Assembly (NCBI RefSeq): GCF_000024605.1
Contig: NC_013385.1
Location: forward strand, 1,297,501 to 1,361,500
DNA: 64,000 bases
Origin: Ammonifex degensii KC4
GTDB taxonomy: Bacteria > Bacillota > Desulfotomaculia > Desulfotomaculales > Ammonificaceae
Direction: 5' to 3'
Shown: positions 41,533 through 48,287 of the stretch, piece after piece
Layout: each line of letters starts with the position of its first letter
Position numbering within the stretch: position 1 is the stretch's first letter
Program-made: the position numbers and the translations under genes
The notes under the pieces: model-generated
What the model was told of the DNA's origin: nothing
What the model saw: the letters and a program-made list of their open reading frames with translations, nothing else
Databases searched by the model: none

Positions 41533-41922
41533 TTACCACTTTTCCAGCTTCAGATCTTCTACTTCCCCAAAGTGATCATCCCGAGTGACCAGAACAAGGC
41601 CTTGCTGCCGTGCGACAGCCGCAATCCAGATATCGTTCTCCGGGATTGGCCGTCCTTTCGCCCGCAATTGATTTTTGATTACACCGTATTCGCGTGCCGT
41701 TCCGGCGTTGCAGGCCAACACAGCAATGTTTCCCACAAACTCTTCGATCCGCGACAGATTCCTCTCAGCTTGGCCGGACTTATAGGCACCGTAGTACAAT
41801 TCTCCCAGGACGATAGCGGGTATGAATACCTTTTCCGCTTTCGCCAGGTTTCTCCGAACACTGGCGTCTCCTTTAAACAAAGCGATAACAATGTTCGTGT
41901 CCAGCAAAAAGCTACCACTCAT
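41533..41922 (-). CDS. vapC: VapC-type PIN-domain ribonuclease toxin
   Basis: A 129-residue PIN-domain protein with the full set of acidic residues: LLDTNIVIALFKGD at the start, the Glu of LGELYYGAYKSG at about residue 42, NDIWIAAVARQQ with its Asp at about 97, and TRDDHFGEV near the end. VapC toxins cut tRNA or rRNA unless bound by the antitoxin. It overlaps the upstream antitoxin gene by 11 bp, the classical arrangement. The pair is AT-richer than the integrase, suggesting a separate origin. Confidence 0.9.
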   Translation of the reverse strand: MSGSFLLDTNIVIALFKGDASVRRNLAKAEKVFIPAIVLGELYYGAYKSGQAERNLSRIEEFVGNIAVLACNAGTAREYGVIKNQLRAKGRPIPENDIWIAAVARQQGLVLVTRDDHFGEVEDLKLEKW

Positions 41923-42151
41923 CCAAATCCACTCGCTCGCAGCCTTCCTCGATGGCTTGCTCCATCAACTCGGCCTCTTCCGGCGTCAGGATACCAGCAA
42001 AACGAAGTAGTTCCTTGCCAGGTACGCCTTTAGAAATAGAAGAGCCCAATGCCCGGACAAAGTCGAGTACCTGACGCTGCAACTCGGGCGGAAGACGATC
42101 AAGTTCTTCCAAAATCTCTTCCTTGATCGGATTTACACTCACTTCGATCAC
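41912..42151 (-). CDS. vapB: DUF2281/VapB-like antitoxin
   Basis: A 79-residue protein with a helical N-terminal part (IKEEILEELDRLPPELQRQV) typical of DUF2281, followed by the acidic toxin-binding tail (ILTPEEAELMEQAIEEG). It overlaps the vapC toxin gene that follows it by 11 bp. DUF2281 proteins are common partners of PIN toxins and usually autoregulate the operon through DNA binding. No operator was identified. Confidence 0.82.
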   Translation of the reverse strand: MIEVSVNPIKEEILEELDRLPPELQRQVLDFVRALGSSISKGVPGKELLRFAGILTPEEAELMEQAIEEGCERVDLDEW

Positions 42152-42239
42152 CCATCGCTTCCGTTTCCGCCTTCAGTATATCACGGCCTGGTTCCTCGGA
42201 CAACGCGCAACTCTACAATCCTCCACTTACGGCTGCAAT

Positions 42240-42389
42240 GCCAGTTTTATGATCCCAACCACCATCAGTACATCTCTACCAAATGTTGACCATCGAGCAG
42301 TAACCGTTAGGCTTGCGGAACAAAATTTCCACAACGTCTACACTATTGATCCCAATCATTGGCACCCTGTCCCTCAAGGAACGACATAG
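42240..42389 (+). pseudogene. Possible PIN-domain C-terminal remnant
   Basis: A short plus-strand frame ends DHRAVTVRLAEQNFHNVYTI followed by DPNHWHPVPQG. The pattern (small helix, then V-T-x-D and an aromatic His) resembles the last 40 residues of PIN-domain toxins. The upstream residues match nothing and there is no start signal, so if real it is a relic. It could equally be a chance frame. Confidence 0.25.
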
Positions 42390-43726
42390 ACCAGCGCACC
42401 TCTTCCCCGGTACTCCGGTGGAACCTGACCAACTGACCAGTTAGGTGCAGTAGACTCAAGGTAGAAATACCTCACTCCGTCCTTCAGGTAGTAGCTCCCC
42501 CAGCAGTCCGGGCATTCCACTCCTACTGCCATGTGACCAGGGTTATCGTCAAAGACCAAGAGCGCCACCCTGTAGCCCATCGTCCTGAGGAGCGCGGCGA
42601 GCAGGATGGACTTGTCCTCGCAGTCCCCGCCCTCTACCAGCGTTTCGACCGGATACCTGGGATACTCCCCTTCCTCGCTCACGTAGGGTATCGCTTCCTG
42701 GACGAACGCCGCCACAAACTCCACCCTTTCCCTGGGATCCAGGGGCGCTTTCCCAGCAAGGCTCTCGGCCAGAGTCCTCACCAGCCGACCATTTCCTTCT
42801 TCCGTCACATAAGGCACATACCCTTCGCTCATCTCACGGTATCTCGCCTCTCGGTACCACCGCTCCAGGTTCTGGTACTCCGACTGGATCCGGTTCAGTT
42901 CCTCCATGGCTTCGTAGTACTTGCTCACGTACAGTTGATACTTCCGCCATGCTTCGTAGTAGGAATCGTCCGAGGAGATCCTGCACTGCTGGTACCAGAA
43001 GTCCATGTAGCGCTTGAGTTCTTCCAACTTTTGCCTTAGGCTGTTAAGCCGCTCCAGGTACTCCTTCAGAATACGCTCGTGGATTCTGAGCTGATTCCTG
43101 TAGTAACGATACATCTCTTCCGGGATGGACACCCGCCACGTCCACTCGTTGCCCCACCGGTCGTGCCACCTGTATTCTTTTACGATCGCGTTGCGGTCGT
43201 CGGTGGCGGGTTCCTGAGCGGTTGTTTCATCTCGCTTGCTGCTTTTGCCTGCTCCGGCGGGACTCCTGATGGTGATGGTCTGGGATACCGGGTCCCACAC
43301 TACGATCGCGTCCAGGGCGACCGCCAGCCACCTGACCGGCAGGAAGAAGCGCCCGTCTTTGATCACCGCCTTGACGTCCATGGCGATCTGGGTGCCGTTG
43401 ACCACCAGGATGTTGGAGTCGGCGGTCACCTGGACCACCCGGTCACCCTTGACGAGGGTGAGGGTCCGGGTAGCCGGATTCCACAGGATGTTTTCCGGCG
43501 TTACCCCGCAGGCGTAGGCTGCGTAGCGGAACGGAGCGAAGGCGCGGCCGTCCTCGACGTAAACGGCAGCGTCCATCAGATACTCTTCGCCGTCGACGGT
43601 GTACCTGGCCTCGCCGACCTTAAAAACTGCGGTGCTCCCGGTATTGCCCCAGGCAAAAGGAGCGAAAAGGACAAGCGCGGCCGCCACCGCGAGCAGGGCA
43701 ACAGGTATCTTGCTCGCCCCTGTCAT
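42374..43726 (-). CDS. Exported transglutaminase-like protein with copper-amine-oxidase-type stalk domain and coiled coil
   Basis: A 450-residue exported protein. A signal peptide (VALLAVAAALVLFAPFAWG) is followed by a copper-amine-oxidase N-terminal-like domain (residues 30-150: GRAFAPFRYAAYACG, FFLPVRWLAVALDA). A long Arg/Glu/Tyr-rich helical region (190-310) follows. The transglutaminase-like domain ends the protein with a candidate triad: Cys in EGGDCEDKSILLAALLR, His in NPGHMAVGVECP, acidic residue in FYLESTAPN. Such cysteine-active folds act as cross-linkers or peptidases. The ATG at 43726 follows GGAGGGACG. It is followed on the opposite side by a coiled-coil protein and an exported nuclease. 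Confidence 0.82.
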   Translation of the reverse strand: MTGASKIPVALLAVAAALVLFAPFAWGNTGSTAVFKVGEARYTVDGEEYLMDAAVYVEDGRAFAPFRYAAYACGVTPENILWNPATRTLTLVKGDRVVQVTADSNILVVNGTQIAMDVKAVIKDGRFFLPVRWLAVALDAIVVWDPVSQTITIRSPAGAGKSSKRDETTAQEPATDDRNAIVKEYRWHDRWGNEWTWRVSIPEEMYRYYRNQLRIHERILKEYLERLNSLRQKLEELKRYMDFWYQQCRISSDDSYYEAWRKYQLYVSKYYEAMEELNRIQSEYQNLERWYREARYREMSEGYVPYVTEEGNGRLVRTLAESLAGKAPLDPRERVEFVAAFVQEAIPYVSEEGEYPRYPVETLVEGGDCEDKSILLAALLRTMGYRVALLVFDDNPGHMAVGVECPDCWGSYYLKDGVRYFYLESTAPNWSVGQVPPEYRGRGALVYVVP

Positions 43727-43764
43727 AAACACTCGTCCCTCCTACCAGGCGGCGCAAAGATTTT

Positions 43765-43971
43765 TCAGCTCTGGTTTCTGCCGCCTTCCAGCCGCGCGAT
43801 CCTCTCCTTGACCCGCTCCAACTCCTCCTCCAGCCAGCGCCTGTACTCCCGGAGCACCTCAAGCTCTTCCTCCACGCTCACGCTCCCCCACCAGCCGAAG
43901 GGGAAGCCGAAGGAAAAACCAAAGCCGAAAGGACCAAAGGAACCGAACCACCAGCGCTTCACAAGTCCCAC
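43765..43971 (-). CDS. Small Gly/Phe-rich coiled-coil protein (DUF5320-like)
   Basis: A 68-residue protein with a remarkable N-terminus, rich in Gly, Phe and Trp (WWFGSFGPFGFGFSFG), and a C-terminal coiled coil (VEEELEVLREYRRWLEEELE). This two-part build resembles DUF5320 proteins of anaerobes, whose function is unknown. It lies between an exported nuclease gene (19-bp gap) and the exported transglutaminase-like gene (38-bp gap), so the three may form one unit. The aromatic stretch could insert into a membrane or self-associate. Confidence 0.6.
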   Translation of the reverse strand: MGLVKRWWFGSFGPFGFGFSFGFPFGWWGSVSVEEELEVLREYRRWLEEELERVKERIARLEGGRNQS

Positions 43972-43990
43972 CTCCCGGGAAAGCCAGTGT

Positions 43991-44806
43991 CTAAGGGTTG
44001 CACACCTTGCACGGCCTGTAGCCCGCCTCCAGCGCTTCCTCCTTGTTCCTGAACTCCACCCGGTTCCGCGGGCTTATCTTCTGTGCCCATTCGCAGTCCG
44101 GCCGGTGGAAGACCTTCGACCTGGCGTTGCCGATGTATTTGGTCTCCTTGCCGGTCGGAGGCGCGGCCGGGGCCAGGCCCCACAGCCCCTTCCCCCGCTC
44201 CCTCGCCTCCCGCTGGAACTTGACAAACTGGTCGGCGTACTTCACGTTGGGTTGGATCGTCATGACCTGGGCGTAGCCGTCCAGCAAGAGCCGCGCGTTG
44301 AACATCTTCGCCCGGACTTCTTCCTCGGAGCCGGAAGAAGGCGGCTCAAGCCACACGTAGGCCAAGAGCCTGCCGTACCTGTCCCTCTGCTGGACGTCGA
44401 ACTCCAGCCAGACCTTCTTTCCGAGGAGCTGCTTCGCGGTGTATTCCTTAGCTTCCCGGCCGTAGGGCTGCTCCTTTATGCCCAGGTCCGGGTGGCTTAC
44501 CTCCGGGCAGTTGACGCCGATCATCCGCACCCGCTCGTCGCGGCCGTCGAGGTTCACGTGGACGGTGTCCCCGTCGGAGACGGAGGTGACCAGGGCTTCG
44601 ATTACCCGGAGTCCCGGCCTGACTGATTGCTCCGGCGAACCGGTCTGTGAGGGCGCCTGGTTAGCGAGCTGCTCCTGAACTGCCTGAGTCGTCTGGCCTT
44701 TGCTTGAATTGACCTGCGGCTGCCCGCCGCAGCCCGCGAGCAGGAGAAAGGCGAAAACCAGCATCAGCAGGCGGGCAAAACTCGTCAGACCGAACCGACT
44801 CCGCAA
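43991..44806 (-). CDS. Thermonuclease (SNase) lipoprotein with Ada-like metal-binding tail
   Basis: A 271-residue exported nuclease. The N-terminal lipobox is LLLAGCGGQ, so it should be a membrane-tethered lipoprotein. A staphylococcal-nuclease domain follows (SVSDGDTVHVNLDGRDERV, RMIGVNCPE, then GREAKEYTAKQLLGKKVWLE and DRYGRLLAYVW). The C-terminal 45 residues hold a Cys/His module (FHRPDCEWAQKI, YRPCKVCNP) like the Ada metal-binding domain. It would degrade DNA or RNA outside the cell in a Ca-dependent way. The TTG at 44806 is preferred because GAGGAGG lies nine bases upstream. Part of its tail is repeated 17.9 kb away. Confidence 0.88.
   Translation of the reverse strand: MRSRFGLTSFARLLMLVFAFLLLAGCGGQPQVNSSKGQTTQAVQEQLANQAPSQTGSPEQSVRPGLRVIEALVTSVSDGDTVHVNLDGRDERVRMIGVNCPEVSHPDLGIKEQPYGREAKEYTAKQLLGKKVWLEFDVQQRDRYGRLLAYVWLEPPSSGSEEEVRAKMFNARLLLDGYAQVMTIQPNVKYADQFVKFQREARERGKGLWGLAPAAPPTGKETKYIGNARSKVFHRPDCEWAQKISPRNRVEFRNKEEALEAGYRPCKVCNP
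43996..44056. repeat. Direct repeat copy 1 (Ada-like tail of the nuclease)
   Basis: About 60 bp coding for EEALEAGYRPCKVCNP recurs in the same orientation at 61,885-61,945 with only a few mismatches. The other copy has no intact gene around it. Confidence 0.7.
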
Positions 44807-44969
44807 GGATATCAACCTCCTCAAAGACTTTCAAGAGCCTGTTCGACTTCAGGCTGCTCTTGTCCTCTTCCGAGCGCAGTAGTACTATTACCAGCCCAAT
44901 GACAGCGCCGAACTCACCTCCCAAATCATTCTGTTCCTAAAGAAAAACTCGTAGGACAAGCCCAAAGAC

Positions 44970-46601
44970 TCAGAACTTCCGGAACATCTTATCTAACCAT
45001 TTCACAGTTTCCGGTGTGGCACGATGGGGGTACGTCATAATGAACAGAAGCATCAAAATCGGATCCTGCCTCAGGATTGTAGGAAGGCTACTGTCCTGAC
45101 AGTCAAATGCTTCTTTCTGGAGATCTTTCCAATGCTTGGTTAGCGGCGGATATTCACATACGTTGATACCGTGCCCGGATCGCCACAGGTAATACTGCCA
45201 GGGCTCTGCTGGCTCGAACTTCAGGAATGCTAGCCGGGTCAGGTCGGGCCATATGCCTCGCAGATGTTGTTTCCAGTTCCGCTTGGCTACCAAGTGTAGG
45301 AGTCCTTTAGCCATGTAAGAGACACCGGATGGTTCAGCTAAATCCTTACCCTCCTTTTCTGAGAAGCCCAAGACCTCTAGTAAGGCGCCCTCGATGTTCT
45401 GGTAGGGATCCGCAAGCGAAGGTCCCTGCTTACCGTTTCGGGTTGCAATGAGTTTCAGTAAGCGCATAAGCATAAAATCGCTGTTGGAAGATCCATCAAC
45501 CTCCTTGAGGAACCAGTAATAGGCCAGAAACTGTGGAACCGCCCCTTCACCCCATACTACCATCTGAGACCCCATCGTGAGGCAGAAATTGCGAACGAAT
45601 TCGAAGTGCTCCTCGTTTTGCTGGCCATAAATTCTTTGCCATAGGCCGTAGACGCTCATCAGGCCGACCAGTTGGGTTACACGTACCTTACGTAACAGCG
45701 GAAGATCAGCTAACGCGTCCCCTTCTACTAGATGCGATCGCATGCGCAGTTCCTCACATAGCTTGCCGAGCAAACGAAAGATCGTGTCTTTTGCTGTTTC
45801 CAAGTTATTGTATATCTCACACCGGGTAATTCCCCACCGTTCACAGGCCGCCAGCAAGGCGGCGATGTATATCACCCATGCTTCGATCTCAGCGGCGTAG
45901 TTCTCCGCTCGTGACCACGGTGATGTAGCAAGCGCGCAGAGCAAGGCGGAACTTGCTGCTGTCCGAACCAACTGAGTTTTGGACGGTACCGCGTTACTGT
46001 ACAACCCCATGGTGGTCTCTAGGAGATGGGAGACCTTAGCCTTGGGTAGTGGTCCCTGACCATTGTCAAGAAAAAGTTCTAGTAAGATGTTCACATCCGC
46101 AAACTCCGTCGGCCAAGGTGTATGATCTAGCGCCATCCTCAACAATTGGCCCCGCACAATTGTCTCCAGCCGAATTTCCGGGAGGCCCCGATTTTCCCAG
46201 CCCCGGTTTAGATCATCGATCGCCCGGGCCACTTCCTCATCCAGGTCTCGGTTTGTGACCAAATACGAGCGGTGACGCGTGGAAGGTGGAAAAGAGGGGT
46301 GCACAATCTTACCCAGCATAAGGTCATGGATCTGAGGAGCGATTTCATTCCGCCACTGGGTTAGTGTAATCCTTTTACCAGGAGACGACTTGAGCTGGAA
46401 CGCACAGGGAACCCCTTGGGGGTCAATAGCGATAATATCCTTACCCATTTCGATGTTACTGTGGCGCGTCAGGTGAATTACAGTATACCCTTGAGAGAGA
46501 AGCATGAAGCAAAAGGGTGCCTCAAGGGTTCTTTCGTTACAGCTATCCAACCAATTTTCGAGAATTCTCTCTTTCACGCCACTCAGTCCTCTTCTTCTCA
46601 A
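44970..46601 (-). CDS. Large protein with N-terminal PD-(D/E)XK-like nuclease domain, otherwise unknown
   Basis: A 543-residue protein. Residues 30-110 look like a restriction-endonuclease-like fold: an early Glu (APFCFMLLSQGYTVIH with E27 before it), GKDIIAIDPQGVPCAFQLKSS with the D-x(n)-Q-x-K signature seen in Mrr and HJC-type nucleases, then a helix. The remaining 430 residues are helical and match no family I can name; they may sense or bind a partner. The TTG at 46601 is given; a GTG at 46577 is an alternative. It overlaps the upstream unknown gene by 59 bp, so the two are coupled. Base composition is AT-richer than the defence module to its right. A role in defence is inferred from location. 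Confidence 0.55.
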   Translation of the reverse strand: MRRRGLSGVKERILENWLDSCNERTLEAPFCFMLLSQGYTVIHLTRHSNIEMGKDIIAIDPQGVPCAFQLKSSPGKRITLTQWRNEIAPQIHDLMLGKIVHPSFPPSTRHRSYLVTNRDLDEEVARAIDDLNRGWENRGLPEIRLETIVRGQLLRMALDHTPWPTEFADVNILLELFLDNGQGPLPKAKVSHLLETTMGLYSNAVPSKTQLVRTAASSALLCALATSPWSRAENYAAEIEAWVIYIAALLAACERWGITRCEIYNNLETAKDTIFRLLGKLCEELRMRSHLVEGDALADLPLLRKVRVTQLVGLMSVYGLWQRIYGQQNEEHFEFVRNFCLTMGSQMVVWGEGAVPQFLAYYWFLKEVDGSSNSDFMLMRLLKLIATRNGKQGPSLADPYQNIEGALLEVLGFSEKEGKDLAEPSGVSYMAKGLLHLVAKRNWKQHLRGIWPDLTRLAFLKFEPAEPWQYYLWRSGHGINVCEYPPLTKHWKDLQKEAFDCQDSSLPTILRQDPILMLLFIMTYPHRATPETVKWLDKMFRKF

Positions 46602-47133
46602 TCAACTCGTTATACCGACGTGCAAGCTCAGGCTCATCATGCAGACGTTGGAGTTCTGCCTTTATGCGAGGTGCCATGTTAGGTGAACAAACCAAGGCGA
46701 GTTCGTGAGGAGTCCCGTCTTCATAGAAGTCCAGTTGAACCTTTTCAAGGACCTCCAGGTACATTTCTGCAGTGAACGGCCTTCCTCCGGCGTCGATCAC
46801 GTTTCCTACTCCCTCGGCGCTTTTCGATATCTCTCCGTAGAAGTGCCGGGCCACTTGCGATTCTATTTCCTCTGCTGCGGTATCGATCCTGGCAATTATG
46901 TCTTTCGTGGTGATGCTATCCCACTGCGACAAATCTAACGAGATTTTGCTTGAAGCCTCTTTGAATTCGTCCTCAACCACTGAACCATCAGCCCTGACAA
47001 TGCGATAGCGATGTCCTTCGTGATAACGTAAGTGTTTGGCTCTTTGAAAGAGCCATGGCATCGAGCGGGTCTGTATTCGCTTACTGAGAGCTTCAAGGAT
47101 CTTCTCTTTAACCTTGGGAAAATCAGGTAGCAT
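46543..47133 (-). CDS. Unknown protein coupled to the PD-(D/E)XK-like gene
   Basis: A 196-residue soluble protein with no recognised family. It has an amphipathic start (LPDFPKVKEKILEALSKRI), a beta-rich middle (YRIVRADGSVVEDEF), a region rich in acidic helices (TAAEEIESQVARHF), and a C-terminal part (VQLDFYEDGTPHELALVCSP) that ends in a long basic helix. The ATG at 47133 with GGGAGGG nine bases upstream is chosen over 47151. It overlaps the nuclease-like gene that follows. It could be an antitoxin, adaptor or recognition subunit; nothing in the sequence decides. Confidence 0.55.
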   Translation of the reverse strand: MLPDFPKVKEKILEALSKRIQTRSMPWLFQRAKHLRYHEGHRYRIVRADGSVVEDEFKEASSKISLDLSQWDSITTKDIIARIDTAAEEIESQVARHFYGEISKSAEGVGNVIDAGGRPFTAEMYLEVLEKVQLDFYEDGTPHELALVCSPNMAPRIKAELQRLHDEPELARRYNELIEKKRTEWRERENSRKLVG

Positions 47134-47231
47134 ACTGGCGATCCCTCCCATCGAATTCTACAGTTTTAATGACTTTATACTCCGCTTTCGCCCGCACCTC
47201 AAATAGAGGTATGCCTCCTATGCCTCCTTTC

Positions 47232-48287
47232 TTACCCGAACAATTTGTCCCACGCTTCGAGCACCAGACGCTTTGTTCGGTATTCGCCGTACTGGCGCTC
47301 TTCTTTTTCTTTGAGTACGCGAAAAGTCTCGCCGGGGAAGTCGGGGCCAAAGACATCCCTGGGGTCGAGGATGTAGCGCAGTTCATCCCGGGTCAGCCCG
47401 TAGAGCTTGGCGTAGTAGGCGTCGAGCTCGGCGCGGATGACGGCGCGGCGCTCGGAATCCCAGCGGAAGGGTGGTATCGCTTCGGCGTCCGGGTGGACCT
47501 TTGGTGACCTGCCGCGGCATTCCTGCCAGCGGCGGGCGATTTCTTGGCGCAGCTCCCGCGGGCACTCTTGCCAAACCTCCCGCGCAAATGCTTCTAGGTC
47601 CCAGGCGGTATAAATTAGCTCTAGCACGCGGGGAACGATGAAGGAGAGGTCGGATTCGGTATAGGCATCGGGCGGGAGGACGGGAAGTTGTTTAAAAGTT
47701 ACATACTTTAAATGTACACCTGGAATCTTTTGACGTGCAGTATAATCGAAAACAAATGTGTTAAAATTAGCCATTAGACAACATACTTCTCTTGTAGGTT
47801 TTGGTGGAAACATTAGCAAGAAGGTATCCCCGCACCCCAAACGAGGAGCAACAGCAGCTACAACGGTACGTTCATTGGTGGCGTTTGTTATGTCCCGCCA
47901 GCCCATCAGCCAACCCCGCTCCCACTTCCAGAGGAGCTGCGTACCGTCGCGGCTCCATTGCTCAAGCCGCTCCTCCACCTCCTCCGCCGGTACCCAATAG
48001 CGCGGCAGGACGAAGTAATGCGGGTCGGCGTACTCTTCCTCCCGCGGCGTGGGGAGGTGAGTGCTGGAGGTGTTTGGCGGCACGCCCTTATAAGTGCCGA
48101 AGCGGTGGTCGAACTGCCAGATCATCTTGGCCTCGTAGAGGGGCAGCCAGATCTCGTCCCCGCGCACGTAACAGAGTCCGTCGGGCCGGCCGAGCTCCCG
48201 GCCGCGCACGAGCACGTATCCCTGGTCCTCCAGCTCCTGCGTCGTGCGGAAGAGGTGGCTGTCGTTGGACATATCAAACATCCTCAT
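47232..48287 (-). CDS. DISARM-like DNA methyltransferase, C-terminal part (split by frameshift)
   Basis: A 351-residue frame that continues the methyltransferase upstream. It carries the target-recognition part of Eco57I/PglX-like enzymes (MFDMSNDSHLFRTTQELE, LPLYEAKMIWQFDHRFGTY, GWRDITNATNERTVVAAV, FNTFVFDYTARQKIPGVHL). In homologues these motifs follow the catalytic part without a break. In this frame the upstream sequence reads NPWGVRFMRMFDMSND, the expected junction. The break lies at TTTTCCCCCC on the plus strand (48307-48316), where one extra base would account for it. Alone, this part has no SAM site. Confidence 0.8.
   Translation of the reverse strand: MRMFDMSNDSHLFRTTQELEDQGYVLVRGRELGRPDGLCYVRGDEIWLPLYEAKMIWQFDHRFGTYKGVPPNTSSTHLPTPREEEYADPHYFVLPRYWVPAEEVEERLEQWSRDGTQLLWKWERGWLMGWRDITNATNERTVVAAVAPRLGCGDTFLLMFPPKPTREVCCLMANFNTFVFDYTARQKIPGVHLKYVTFKQLPVLPPDAYTESDLSFIVPRVLELIYTAWDLEAFAREVWQECPRELRQEIARRWQECRGRSPKVHPDAEAIPPFRWDSERRAVIRAELDAYYAKLYGLTRDELRYILDPRDVFGPDFPGETFRVLKEKEERQYGEYRTKRLVLEAWDKLFG

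Noticed and set aside
43079-44626. 515-codon plus-strand frame across the transglutaminase and nuclease genes
   Set aside because: It spans two separate real genes on the other strand and has no domain of its own.
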